In this document: piece by piece, positions 27,213 through 35,836 of the stretch | Layout of the letters: each line of letters starts with the position of its first letter | Position numbering within the stretch: position 1 is the stretch's first letter | From: Lysobacteraceae bacterium P | GTDB taxonomy: Bacteria > Pseudomonadota > Gammaproteobacteria > Xanthomonadales > Xanthomonadaceae | Direction of reading: 5' to 3' | Assembly: GCA_005503055.1 (NCBI GenBank) | Contig: SCOX01000007.1 | Coordinates: 179,018 to 243,017 of the forward strand | DNA: 64,000 nucleotides | Notes under the pieces: model-generated | Seen by the model: only the letters and a program-made list of their open reading frames with translations | Told to the model about the DNA's origin: nothing | The model's database searches: none | Program-made: the position numbers and the translations under genes

Positions 27213-27302
27213 AAGTGGGCGCATTGTACCGGTCGGACTGGTGCCGGGGCAGGGCTAAACTGAACCGGATCGGGTCATTGCGACCGTCCAGGAGCCTTCC
27301 AC

Positions 27303-28271
27303 ATGCAATACCGTCGTCTCGGCTCGTCCGGCCTGCAGCTGTCGGCCCTTTCCTTCGGCGCCTGGCTGACGTTCGGCGCGCAGATCGGGCGCTCCACCGC
27401 CCGCGACCTCATCGCCGCCGCCTGGGACAACGGCATCAACTTCTTCGACAACGCCGAGACCTACGCCAATGGCGAGGCGGAGAAGGTGATGGGCGATGTG
27501 ATCGCCGACCTGCGCCTGCCGCGCGACGGCTTCTGCATCTCCAGCAAGGTTTTCTTCGGCTCGGCGACAGAACCCGGTCCGACCCAGCGCGGTCTCTCGC
27601 GCAAGCACGTCACCGACGCCTGCCACGCCGCGCTCAAGCGCCTGCGCGTGGAATGTCTGGACCTCTATTACTGCCACCGTCCGGATCCGGACACGCCGAT
27701 CGAGGAAACGGTCGGCGCGATGGACGTGCTGATCCGCCAGGGCAAGGTGCTGTACTGGGGGACGTCGGAGTGGACCGCGGCGCAGATCCGCGAGGCGCAC
27801 AAGATCGCCCGCGCCAACCACTGGTACGCGCCGACGATGGAGCAGCCGCAGTACAACCTGCTGCACCGCGAACGTGTCGAGTTGGAATACGCACCGCTCT
27901 ACGCGGAGCACGGACTGGGCACGACGATCTGGTCGCCCCTGGCTTCGGGCCTGCTCACGGGCAAGTACAACGCCGGCGTGCCAAGCGAAGCGCGCCTCGG
28001 CCGCGAAGGCCTGGGCTGGTTGCAGCGCACGGTGCTCGGCGGCGAGGGCGAGCGCGTGGAGCGCGCGCGGCGTTTCGTCGCTCTCGCCCAGGAAATGGGA
28101 CTGGCGCCGGCGCCGCTCGCGATCGCCTGGTGCCTGCGCAATCCGCACGTATCCAGCGTGATCCTGGGCGCGAGCCGCCCAGAGCAGTTGATCCAGAACC
28201 TGGAGGCGCTCGAGTTCTCCGACCGCTTGTCGGAAGGCGACTGGCAACGAATCGAGGCCGCAGCGGGGTGA
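27303..28271 (+). CDS. Aldo/keto reductase, Kv-beta/YghZ-like
   Basis: A 322-residue NADPH-dependent TIM-barrel oxidoreductase. MQYRRLGSSGLQLSALSFGAW opens as in voltage-gated K-channel beta-subunit-like AKRs. FFDNAETYANGEAE supplies Asp and the catalytic Tyr; the catalytic Lys (SSKVFFG) and His (YYCHRPD) follow. SRPEQLIQNLEALEF near the C terminus contacts NADP. It is divergent from the Mn exporter with about 85 bp between its start and that riboswitch promoter. Substrate unknown, likely reactive carbonyls. Confidence 0.88.
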   Translation: MQYRRLGSSGLQLSALSFGAWLTFGAQIGRSTARDLIAAAWDNGINFFDNAETYANGEAEKVMGDVIADLRLPRDGFCISSKVFFGSATEPGPTQRGLSRKHVTDACHAALKRLRVECLDLYYCHRPDPDTPIEETVGAMDVLIRQGKVLYWGTSEWTAAQIREAHKIARANHWYAPTMEQPQYNLLHRERVELEYAPLYAEHGLGTTIWSPLASGLLTGKYNAGVPSEARLGREGLGWLQRTVLGGEGERVERARRFVALAQEMGLAPAPLAIAWCLRNPHVSSVILGASRPEQLIQNLEALEFSDRLSEGDWQRIEAAAG

Positions 28272-28292
28272 GGGATGGGCGCGTTGCGCCTG

Positions 28293-28320
28293 TTGACTCA
28301 TAAATGAGAATCATTATCAT
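28293..28320 (+). promoter_or_regulatory. Fur-regulated promoter of the heme-uptake locus
   Basis: TTGACT (28293-28298), a 16-bp spacer and TATCAT (28315-28320) form a good sigma-70 promoter. A Fur box at 28300-28318, ATAAATGAGAATCATTATC, fills the spacer and -10 and matches the 19-bp consensus at 15 positions. Binding of Fe-Fur here would block RNA polymerase, giving iron-starvation induction of hemP and the receptor. Confidence 0.85.
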
Positions 28321-28350
28321 CATTGGCGAGCCCTCGAACGAGCCACGCCC

Positions 28351-28584
28351 ATGTCGATGCGTCCCACGCTGCTGCAGCTCAAGCCCCGTACCGAACGCCT
28401 GACGCCGCCTCTCGCGGCCGTTGCCGCGGTGTCGCCCGGCGCACCCGCCGTCCTGCCGTTCGGCAGTGGACTGGTCGACAGCGACGACCTGCTGCGCGGT
28501 GGTCGCGAGGTGCTGATCCGCCACGGTGGCGAGGTCTACCGTCTGCGCCATACGCGCAACGACAAGCTGATCCTCACCAAGTAG
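28351..28584 (+). CDS. hemP: Hemin uptake protein HemP
   Basis: A 77-residue protein of the HemP/HmuP family. The conserved C-terminal part VLIRHGGEVYRLRHTRNDKL with ILTK matches the family closely, while the N-terminal 45 residues are variable. In other proteobacteria HemP/HmuP is needed for expression of the adjacent heme receptor. It is the first gene after the Fur-controlled promoter. Start could be either of two ATGs six bases apart. Confidence 0.9.
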   Translation: MSMRPTLLQLKPRTERLTPPLAAVAAVSPGAPAVLPFGSGLVDSDDLLRGGREVLIRHGGEVYRLRHTRNDKLILTK

Positions 28585-28599
28585 TCCTTCCCTGGTCGA

Positions 28600-28624
28600 C
28601 GGCGGCCGGTTCGACCGGCCGCCG
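28600..28624 (+). other. Hairpin between hemP and the heme receptor
   Basis: CGGCGGCCGGT (28600-28610) and ACCGGCCGCCG (28614-28624) form an 11-bp perfect stem with a three-base loop, 15 bases after the hemP stop. No uridine run follows, so read-through is expected. It may set the hemP to receptor mRNA ratio by protecting the hemP 3' end. Confidence 0.6.
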
Positions 28625-28772
28625 CGATGCATCCATCGCGCGGCGGCCTTGGGGAAGGACGCCGCGCACGGTCGCATTCGCCGGCCGCACCTCTTCCAAC
28701 TCTCTCTCCTTAGGCAAGCAAGCCCGCCGGCAACGGCTGCCAGCCGCCTCGGAAACCACTCCGAGTACGCGC

Positions 28773-31067
28773 ATGCAACCTGTCCGCAACACCCTGGCGC
28801 TGGCCCTTCTGCTTGCCATTCCCGCCGTCGCCTCCGCCGCCGATGTCGCGCCGGACGGCAGCGATCCTTCGCTCGTCGCCGCCGCCACCGGCGCCGCGGC
28901 TGCGAATGAATTCGACCGCATCGTCGTCACCGCCACGCTCACCGAGCGCGCGCTGGACGACGTGCCGAACGTCGTCACCGCCATCGACCGCGACGAAATG
29001 GATCGCCACCTGGTCCGCGACCTGAAAGACCTGTTCCGCTACGAGCCGGGCATCACCGTGTCCGGCGGAGCGGGCCGATTCGGCGGTCTCGGCGACATCC
29101 GCATCCGTGGCCTGGGCGGCAATCGCGTGCGCATCGAAACCGACGGCATTTCCGTGCCCGACGCGTTCTCGATCGGCAGCTTCTCCAACGCGAACCGCAA
29201 TTTCGTCGACCTCGACACGCTCAAGGCGGTCGAAGTCGTGCGCGGACCGGGCAGCGCGCTGTACGGCTCCGACGCGCTGGGCGGCGTGGTCTCGTTCGTG
29301 ACCAAGGATCCTTCCGACTATCTGAAGGACGGCAAGGACGCCCATTTCGGTTTGAAGCTGGGCTACTTCGGCGAGGACAACGGCGTGTTCGGCGGCGCGA
29401 CGGCCGCGTTCGGCGGCGACAGGTGGTCGGGCCTGGTCGCGGTCGGCCATCACCAGGGCCAGGAGCGCGAGAACATGGGCGAGAACCGCAGCCGCGGCAC
29501 CTCGCGCACGGCGCCCAATCCGCAGGACTACGACGGTCGCAGCCTGCTCACCAAGCTGGTGTTCGCGCCGAGCGGCAGCCAGCGCTTCAAGCTGACCGTC
29601 GAAGGCAACGAAGACAACGTCGACACCGACGTGCTCAACGCGCTGGGCGACACGTCGACGATTCCCGGCACGCCGCCGTCGGTTCGCGTAGCCTCGCAGA
29701 CCGGCGACGACAAGCAGACCCGCGCGCGCGTGGCCTTCGCGCACGAAGTCGATTCGCTCGACGCAGGCTTCGCGGATTCGCTGCAATGGCAAATCTACCG
29801 CCAGGACAGCCAAACCACGCAGCGTACGCGCGAAGAACGCGCCACGCTGCGCAACGGTGCAGCCATCAATCCGGTGCTGCGCGAACGCGAGTTCAATTTC
29901 GACCAGCGTCTGACCGGCGTGGACGCGGTGCTGCACAAGGACATCGTCACCGGCTCGGTGGACCATGTGTTCACTTACGGCGTCGAATTGACCCGGACCG
30001 AGTTCAAGCAGAAGCGCGACGGTCGCGCGACGAACCTGCTCACCGGCACCGTCAGCAACGTCATCTCGCCCGACACCTTCCCGGTGCGCGATTTCCCGGT
30101 GAGCGACACCACGCAGGCCGCGGTGTTCGTGCAGGACGAGATGTCGTTCGCCGACGGCGCGTTCCGCCTGATTCCCGCCGTACGCGTGGACTACTACAAG
30201 CTGGAGCCGAAGATCGATTCGATTTTCGCCACCGACAATCCCGGCGTCGAAGTGGCCGAGCTGAGCGAGACCAGCGTGTCGCCGAAGCTGGGCGCGGTGT
30301 GGCACTTCAGCCAGGACTGGTCGTTGTTTGGCGGCTACCAGCACGGCTTCCGCGCACCGCCCTACAGCGACGTCAATCTGGGATTCACCAATCTGCAGTT
30401 CGGCTACACGGCCATTCCTAATCCGGATCTCAAGCCGGAGAAGAGCAACGGTGTCGAGCTGGGCCTGCGCTTCTCGAACGAGGCGATGTACGCGGAGGTA
30501 TCCGGCTACTACAACCGTTACGACGACTTCATCGAATCGTCGGTGCAGGTGAGCGCGCCGCCGCAGACGCCGCTGATCGTGTTCCAGTCGCAGAACATCG
30601 AGGACGCGGAGATCTACGGCATCGAAGCGCGTGCCGGCGTGGACCTGGGCGCGTACAGCGATGCGCTGGCGGGCTGGTCGATCAGGGGCGCCGCCGCATG
30701 GTCGAAGGGCGAGGACCGGAAGACAAGCGATCCGCTGCCCTCGATCGACCCGCTACGCGCGACGCTGGGCCTGGCCTACGACGCCGAAGCATGGGGCGTC
30801 GAACTCGCCGGCCGCTTCGCCGGTCGCAAGGACGAACTGCCGGCGCCGAACCAGTTCGAGATCCCGGGCTACGGCGTGTTCGACCTGCTCGCGCACTGGA
30901 ACTTCGCGCCCGGCGCGGTGTTCGACGCGGGCGTGTTCAACCTTGCCGACCGCAAGTATTGGGACGCAGGCGACGCGCCGAGCGGAACGCTCGCAACGAG
31001 CACCGTGCTGGACCGCTACACCAGCTCGGGCCGCAACGTCGGCGTCAGCCTGTCGGTGAGCTGGTGA
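28773..31067 (+). CDS. TonB-dependent heme/hemoglobin receptor
   Basis: A 764-residue outer-membrane receptor. Signal peptide LALALLLAIPAVASAA, TonB-box-like DRIVVTATLTE, plug with RIRGLGGNRVRIETDG and VRGPGSALYGSDALGG, then the barrel. The heme-receptor signature is present: GYQHGFRAPPYSDVN (FRAP box) and NPDLKPEKS (the NPNL/NPDL box) with a His just before FRAP. The C terminus ends VSLSVSW. It follows hemP and shares its Fur-controlled promoter. The next gene is the DUF6607 protein that commonly accompanies it. Confidence 0.93.
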   Translation: MQPVRNTLALALLLAIPAVASAADVAPDGSDPSLVAAATGAAAANEFDRIVVTATLTERALDDVPNVVTAIDRDEMDRHLVRDLKDLFRYEPGITVSGGAGRFGGLGDIRIRGLGGNRVRIETDGISVPDAFSIGSFSNANRNFVDLDTLKAVEVVRGPGSALYGSDALGGVVSFVTKDPSDYLKDGKDAHFGLKLGYFGEDNGVFGGATAAFGGDRWSGLVAVGHHQGQERENMGENRSRGTSRTAPNPQDYDGRSLLTKLVFAPSGSQRFKLTVEGNEDNVDTDVLNALGDTSTIPGTPPSVRVASQTGDDKQTRARVAFAHEVDSLDAGFADSLQWQIYRQDSQTTQRTREERATLRNGAAINPVLREREFNFDQRLTGVDAVLHKDIVTGSVDHVFTYGVELTRTEFKQKRDGRATNLLTGTVSNVISPDTFPVRDFPVSDTTQAAVFVQDEMSFADGAFRLIPAVRVDYYKLEPKIDSIFATDNPGVEVAELSETSVSPKLGAVWHFSQDWSLFGGYQHGFRAPPYSDVNLGFTNLQFGYTAIPNPDLKPEKSNGVELGLRFSNEAMYAEVSGYYNRYDDFIESSVQVSAPPQTPLIVFQSQNIEDAEIYGIEARAGVDLGAYSDALAGWSIRGAAAWSKGEDRKTSDPLPSIDPLRATLGLAYDAEAWGVELAGRFAGRKDELPAPNQFEIPGYGVFDLLAHWNFAPGAVFDAGVFNLADRKYWDAGDAPSGTLATSTVLDRYTSSGRNVGVSLSVSW

Positions 31068-31117
31068 GGCTCCCGTCGTTTCCTTCCTTCCATCTGTTCC
31101 GCGACATCGAGCCAGCC

Positions 31118-32065
31118 ATGAAACTTCGCACGCTCGCCCTTTCGATGGGCCTCCTCGCCGCCACCGCCTCGCCGGCGGCCTTCGCCGACACCTCGCGCGA
31201 CCACGCTTCCATCCTCGCCATGCAGGGCGAATACATCGTCGATTTCGCCTTCGACGAAACCGTGCTGCTGCAGCCGAACTACGAACGCCAGGCGGCGATG
31301 CGAAGCGGGGGCAACGAGGTGGTGATCGTGGTGCAGGACACCGCGGAGAAGATCGTCCTGCAGCACATCCTGGTGGACGAGAAGAGCGGACACGTGACCA
31401 AGCACTGGCGCCAGGACTGGACGTATGAGGCGCCGACGCGTTTCGAGTTCAGCGCCGACCAGACCTGGCAGGTGCGCGCGATCCCGGCCGAGCTCACGCA
31501 GGGCGCCTGGACGCAGTGCGTGTACGAGGTCAGCGATGCGCCGCGTTACTGCGGCACGGGCAAGTGGACCTACGACAACAACGTGCCGACCTGGACGAGC
31601 GACCTGAGCTGGCGTCCGCTGCCGCGACGCGAATACACCAAGCGCAGCGACTACAACGCCATCGGCGCGGTCAACCGTCACACGTTGACGCCCGGCGGCT
31701 GGACGCACGAGCAGTTCAACACCAAGGTGCTGCGCAAGCCCGACGGTACGCAGGTGGAGCTGGCGCGCGAGTTCGGCTTCAACGACTACCAGAAGACGAC
31801 CGAGGTCGACTTCAAGCCGGCCTACACCTACTGGACCGCGACGAAGGACTATTGGGCGAAGGTGCGCGCGCGCTGGGACGGTTTCCTCGGCAAGCCGCCG
31901 GGTGTCCATCTGAAGACCAAGGTCGACGGCATGGCGATGATCATCCCGCTGTTCGAGCAGGCCGGTTCGATCGAGAAGGGCAAGAAGGTGCGTGACGCGC
32001 AGATCGACGCGGTGTTCGACAAGTGGGTCGAGCGCGCGTCACTCGAGGCTTCGGCGCAGCGCTGA
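31118..32065 (+). CDS. DUF6607 family periplasmic protein of the heme locus
   Basis: A 315-residue secreted protein (signal peptide to AAFADTS). It matches the DUF6607 family that regularly follows HemP and heme receptors in Xanthomonadales. Notable stretches are MQGEYIVDFAFDETV, HWRQDWTYEAPTRFEF, GWTHEQFNTKVLR and YWTATKDYWAKVR, strongly aromatic and Arg/His-rich, which could bind a porphyrin; that is inference. It is 50 bp downstream of the receptor in the same operon, and the transcript ends at a strong terminator. Confidence 0.8.
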   Translation: MKLRTLALSMGLLAATASPAAFADTSRDHASILAMQGEYIVDFAFDETVLLQPNYERQAAMRSGGNEVVIVVQDTAEKIVLQHILVDEKSGHVTKHWRQDWTYEAPTRFEFSADQTWQVRAIPAELTQGAWTQCVYEVSDAPRYCGTGKWTYDNNVPTWTSDLSWRPLPRREYTKRSDYNAIGAVNRHTLTPGGWTHEQFNTKVLRKPDGTQVELAREFGFNDYQKTTEVDFKPAYTYWTATKDYWAKVRARWDGFLGKPPGVHLKTKVDGMAMIIPLFEQAGSIEKGKKVRDAQIDAVFDKWVERASLEASAQR

Positions 32066-32160
32066 CCGCTTCCACCCTGCCGCTTCCTCCCTCCCACGCG
32101 TGCAGGTGAGGGGTGAGGCGCGGTGTTTTCCGCGTCGCCGCGTTGCGTCCGCTTCATCCC

Positions 32161-32196
32161 GACCCCTCTTCCGGCAACGGAGGAGGGGTCTTTTAT
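32161..32196 (+). terminator. Terminator of the heme operon
   Basis: GACCCCTCTTCCG (32161-32173), loop GCAA and CGGAGGAGGGGTC (32178-32190) form a 13-bp stem with one T-G pair, followed by TTTTAT. It also lies next to the stop of the convergent PDZ gene. Confidence 0.88.
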
Positions 32197-32206
32197 GCGC
32201 GGAACA

Positions 32207-33334
32207 TCAAAGCGACCAAACGACTGCGATGGGTGGTTCCGGTGCCTTGGGCGCGGCCGGCGGTGCCGGCGACCTCATGGCCTGAGGAGGCTTCGGCGCG
32301 GCCGGGGGTGCGGGGATGGCGGGCACGGCCGGCGGCCTTGCCACCGCGGGCGGCATCGGCGGACGCGGAGGTACCGGCGGCACCGGCGGGCGTGGAATGC
32401 GCAGCATCGCGGTCTTAGGCACCGTGATCTGCGTCGTCGCGCTTTTGCGGTCGCGCAGGTAGGTCACGCCGACGCGGCTGTCGGCCGGCTTGCCGCGCAG
32501 CGCGGCCATCGCGTCGCGCGGCGAGTTCACTGCCTTGTCGTCGATGCGCTGGATCACGTCGCCCGTCTGCAGGCCGGCGAGGTCCGGTCCCGTGCTGAGC
32601 ACCAGCACGCCGCGATCCGTGCCGAAGTAACGCCCCAGCTGCGCGTCTACCGTCGCCAGATTCAGGCCGTTCCAGCGGAAGGCTTCAGACAGTGCGGGCA
32701 GGCGGCAGTCGCCGTCGTCGCCATCGCAATCCAGGCGGATGAGTTCGCTGCGTACCTGCGGGGCGACCATGGGCATCGGCCGTGCGAGTGGATTGCCGTC
32801 GGCGTCGCGCGCCACCAGCAGGCGATCGCCGAGCTGCGGCGTGGCGCGCGTGGTGGCGGCGCGGCCATCGCGCGTGTAGGCCAGGGTGACGGACGACTTG
32901 ACGTCGAGCGTGCCCAGTTGCGCGCGTGCCTGCGTCAGGCGCTCGCCCGCGTCCTTCTGGTCCAGCTTGCGGTTGTCGATGGCGGTGAGCACATCTCCGC
33001 TGCGCAGGCCGGCCTTGGCGGCGGCGCTGTCGGGCGTGACAGCGGCGATGCGCACGCCGGCATTTGGCTCGGGCGAGAGCACCACGCCCAGCACCGGCTG
33101 CCGGCTGAAGCGCTTCTCGAACTCCCGCTCGAAATGCGCCCGATCGAACTGGATGTTCTCGCGCGAAAGTTCGGCGTAACGCTGCGCGGCGCGGTTGAGT
33201 TCGGTGCGCGCGCTTTCCAGTTCGCGCGCCTTGTCGGCGTCGGACTTCGCGGGCTGCGCTGCGGCGCCCGCGCAGGCGATGAGCAGCCAGATGGTCGTGG
33301 CCAGCAGGGTCGGCGTGTTGCGGATGGAAATCAT
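32207..33334 (-). CDS. Secreted protein with two PDZ domains and Pro-rich tail
   Basis: A 375-residue periplasmic protein. A signal peptide (LATTIWLLIACAGAAAQ) is followed by a coiled-coil-like charged segment (~30-75). The first PDZ is around VLGVVLSPEPNAGVRIAAVTP..AGLRSGDVLTAID (~80-120), the second around GVLVLSTGPDLAGLQTGDVIQRID (~235-260). The last 65 residues are a Pro/Ala tail (PRPPVPPVPPRPPMPP). No protease domain is present, so it is likely an adaptor or scaffold. It is the last gene of the ECF sigma/partner/PDZ run. Confidence 0.82.
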   Translation of the reverse strand: MISIRNTPTLLATTIWLLIACAGAAAQPAKSDADKARELESARTELNRAAQRYAELSRENIQFDRAHFEREFEKRFSRQPVLGVVLSPEPNAGVRIAAVTPDSAAAKAGLRSGDVLTAIDNRKLDQKDAGERLTQARAQLGTLDVKSSVTLAYTRDGRAATTRATPQLGDRLLVARDADGNPLARPMPMVAPQVRSELIRLDCDGDDGDCRLPALSEAFRWNGLNLATVDAQLGRYFGTDRGVLVLSTGPDLAGLQTGDVIQRIDDKAVNSPRDAMAALRGKPADSRVGVTYLRDRKSATTQITVPKTAMLRIPRPPVPPVPPRPPMPPAVARPPAVPAIPAPPAAPKPPQAMRSPAPPAAPKAPEPPIAVVWSL

Positions 33335-33363
33335 GGTGTCGGGTCCTGCAGGGTGAAAGGGAG

Positions 33364-34149
33364 TCAGTCGACGCTGACCAGCGCGCCGTCGTAGCGCTCG
33401 CCGCTGGCGACGAGCCAGCGCTGGGTGGTTTCGAAGCCGGCCAGCTCGCGCATCGCCGACACGCGCGCCTGCCACAGCGCCGCGCGGTCGGCGTCGGCCA
33501 GGCCGGGTTGCGACAGCGAGGCGTCGATGCGGCCGACACGGCGGTCGAGTTCGACCGTCACCGCCGCACCGCTGGCCGACGCGACGCGGTCGTCGCGCGC
33601 CAGCGCCAATAGCGCTTCGAGCTGGGCCGATTCGGCCTGCAGGGCTGCGACCTGCGCGCGCAGTTCGTCGCCGCGTGGATCGGGCGTCGCGTCTTCCCGC
33701 GGTGCCGCCGCGGCGATGCGCGGCGTCGTGGCGGGCGCGGTCGACTTCATGCTCGAGCTGGCGTCGTCGGGGCGCGCCGCGTCCGGCTGCGCGGTCGGTT
33801 CGACCGTGCTGGCCACGCGCGTCAGCGGCTGCTTGGAGGCGGCAGCCGGCGGGCGTGTGATGTCCACCGGTACGCGCTTCTTCGCGGCGAGCGGTGCGGT
33901 CTGGGTGACCTCGGGCGTACGCGCGGCATCGTCGGAGCGGCGAAGCGCCGGCACCAACGCCACCGCACCGATCGCCGCGGCGGCCAACCACATCGGCCAA
34001 TGCCGGCGACGCGGTCTGCGCGCGCTCCCGTCGGGCGCGTCGAGCGCCTTCTCCAGGCGTTGCCAGCCGCCGGACGGCGGCGTTTCCATCGGCAGTGAGG
34101 CGAAAGCGTCGCTCCAGTCGGACGGAGTGGTGCGTTCGGTGTCAGGCAT
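33364..34149 (-). CDS. Membrane-anchored partner of the ECF sigma factor
   Basis: A 261-residue protein with a single TM segment (WPMWLAAAAIGAVALVP, ~51-67), a short Trp-containing cytoplasmic N terminus (PPSGGWQRLEKALDAP) and a long periplasmic part holding a coiled-coil (DELRAQVAALQAESAQLEALL). No zinc-finger (HxxxCxxC) motif of classical ZAS anti-sigma factors is seen. Its start overlaps the sigma gene stop by 8 nt, which makes an anti-sigma or co-regulator role likely, by position rather than by domain. Confidence 0.7.
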   Translation of the reverse strand: MPDTERTTPSDWSDAFASLPMETPPSGGWQRLEKALDAPDGSARRPRRRHWPMWLAAAAIGAVALVPALRRSDDAARTPEVTQTAPLAAKKRVPVDITRPPAAASKQPLTRVASTVEPTAQPDAARPDDASSSMKSTAPATTPRIAAAAPREDATPDPRGDELRAQVAALQAESAQLEALLALARDDRVASASGAAVTVELDRRVGRIDASLSQPGLADADRAALWQARVSAMRELAGFETTQRWLVASGERYDGALVSVD

Positions 34150-34780
34150 GGGCCTTCTCCGGTTCGAGCAGATCGCGCAGGCGGCGGCTGCCGCGTGCGA
34201 GTTGGGATTTCGAGAAGCTCGGCGTGCGCTGCATCAGCGAGGCGATCTCCTCGTGCGTATAGCCCTCGCCGTGGTACAGCCACAGCACGCTGCGCGTGGC
34301 GACCGGCAGGCGGGCGAGGGCGCGGCCCAGCGCGGCGGCATCGGCGGCCGCTGCGGGCAGGGGGCCGGGATCGGCGACGAATTCGTCGTCTTCCAGCGCG
34401 ACGTCGTGCAGGTGACGGCGCTGGCTGCGCATCCGCATCAGCGCCTCGTTCACGGCGATCTGCCGGACCCAGCCCCAGAACGGGCTCGCGCCCTCGCCGT
34501 GGCCGCCGCGGAAGTCGCCGATCCTGCCGAATACCTTGAGCATGGTTTCCTGCAGCACGTCCGCCGCCTCCTCGTGGCCGTCCGGGCCGTGGCCGCCGCC
34601 GAGCATGCGCAACGCCAGGTTGAACACGGGGCGCTCGAAACGGCGGTAGATCTGTTCGAACGCCGCCCGTTCGCCCGAGCGCACGCGCGCCAGCAGCGCC
34701 TCGGGGACGTCGATGGCGAAGCTGCTGCGGGGTGCGTCGGTCGTCGGTGGCACGGGCTCGGGGCCTGCGTTCGATGGCAT
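34142..34780 (-). CDS. ECF-family RNA polymerase sigma factor
   Basis: A 212-residue sigma-70 group 4 factor. Region 2 reads AFEQIYRRFERPVFNLALRM..EAADVLQETMLKVF (~36-85), and region 4 reads LARLPVATRSVLWLYHGEGYTHEEIASLM (~150-180), ending SKSQLARGSRRLRDLL. It leads an operon with the membrane partner and the PDZ protein, both minus strand and overlapping or close. Divergent from the stomatin-like gene by 91 bp. The stress it senses is unknown; the PDZ gene suggests an envelope signal. Confidence 0.9.
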   Translation of the reverse strand: MPSNAGPEPVPPTTDAPRSSFAIDVPEALLARVRSGERAAFEQIYRRFERPVFNLALRMLGGGHGPDGHEEAADVLQETMLKVFGRIGDFRGGHGEGASPFWGWVRQIAVNEALMRMRSQRRHLHDVALEDDEFVADPGPLPAAAADAAALGRALARLPVATRSVLWLYHGEGYTHEEIASLMQRTPSFSKSQLARGSRRLRDLLEPEKAHA

Positions 34781-34871
34781 GTCACTCCCCTAGATGCGGG
34801 CCCTTGGAAAAGCGTCGCAGAGGCGACCCTGCCGGAGCGCCTATACTCGGCCCGACTGCGAGGAGGGGATC

Positions 34872-35831
34872 ATGGGCCTGAGTGCGGTATTGAGTGTCGT
34901 CCTGCTGTTCGCGGGCGTGGTTCTGGTGCTGAAGGCGGTACGGGTGGTGCCGCAAGGGTACGAATGGACCGTGGAGCGCTTCGGCCGCTACACGCGCACG
35001 CTCGATCCCGGCCTGCACTTCCTGATTCCGATCGTCTACGGCGTCGGCCGCAAGATCAACATGATGGAACAGGTCATGGACGTCCCCAGCCAGGACGTCA
35101 TCACCAAGGACAATGCGGTGGTGAAGGTGGACGGCATCGTCTACTTCCAGGTGCTGGACGCCGCCAAGGCGGCGTACGAGGTGGCGACGCTGGAAATCGC
35201 CGTCCTCAACCTGGTGATGACCAACATCCGCACCTCGATCGGTTCGCTCGACCTGGACGAATCGCTGTCCAAGCGCGACGAGATCAACGCCAAGGTGCTG
35301 GTCGCCGTCGACCAGGCCACCCATCCGTGGGGGCTGAAGGTCAACCGTATCGAATTGAAGGACATCCAGCCGCCACGCGACCTGGTCGATTCGATGGCGC
35401 GGCAGATGAAAGCCGAGCGCGAGAAACGCGCCAACATCCTGGAAGCCGAAGGCCATCGCCAGTCGGAAATCCTGCGTGCCGAAGGCGAGAAGCAGGCAGC
35501 GATCCTGGCAGCGGAAGGCAAGCGCGAGGCGTCCTTCCGCGAGGCGGAAGCGCGCGAGCGCCTGGCCGAGGCCGAAGCCAAAGCGACGCAACTGGTGTCG
35601 GATGCCATCGCCAACGGCAACGTCAACGCCATCAACTACTTCGTCGCGCAGAAGTACATCGAGGCGTTCAAGGCGCTCGCCGAAGCGCCCAACCAGAAGT
35701 TCGTGATGATGCCGATGGAATCGGCGGGCGTGATCGGATCGTTGGCCGGCATCGCCGAGCTGGCGAAGGAAGCACTGGACCGCCAGCCCACGCGCGCCGT
35801 CCCCGCGCCCTCGCCACGGATCGGAGGCTGA
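34872..35831 (+). CDS. SPFH/stomatin-family membrane protein (QmcA-like)
   Basis: A 319-residue SPFH-domain protein. An N-terminal TM helix (LSVVLLFAGVVLVLKAV) precedes VPQGYEWTVERFGRYTRTLDPGLHF, then LDLDESLSKRDEIN and WGLKVNRIELKDIQPP, all stomatin hallmarks. A long charged coiled-coil follows (EREKRANILEAEGHRQ, repeated Ala/Glu/Lys-rich segments). Perfect GAGGAGGGG lies before the ATG. The NfeD protein gene begins 5 bp downstream; stomatin/NfeD pairs form membrane microdomain-like oligomers linked to membrane quality control. Confidence 0.92.
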   Translation: MGLSAVLSVVLLFAGVVLVLKAVRVVPQGYEWTVERFGRYTRTLDPGLHFLIPIVYGVGRKINMMEQVMDVPSQDVITKDNAVVKVDGIVYFQVLDAAKAAYEVATLEIAVLNLVMTNIRTSIGSLDLDESLSKRDEINAKVLVAVDQATHPWGLKVNRIELKDIQPPRDLVDSMARQMKAEREKRANILEAEGHRQSEILRAEGEKQAAILAAEGKREASFREAEARERLAEAEAKATQLVSDAIANGNVNAINYFVAQKYIEAFKALAEAPNQKFVMMPMESAGVIGSLAGIAELAKEALDRQPTRAVPAPSPRIGG

Positions 35832-35836
35832 TCGCA

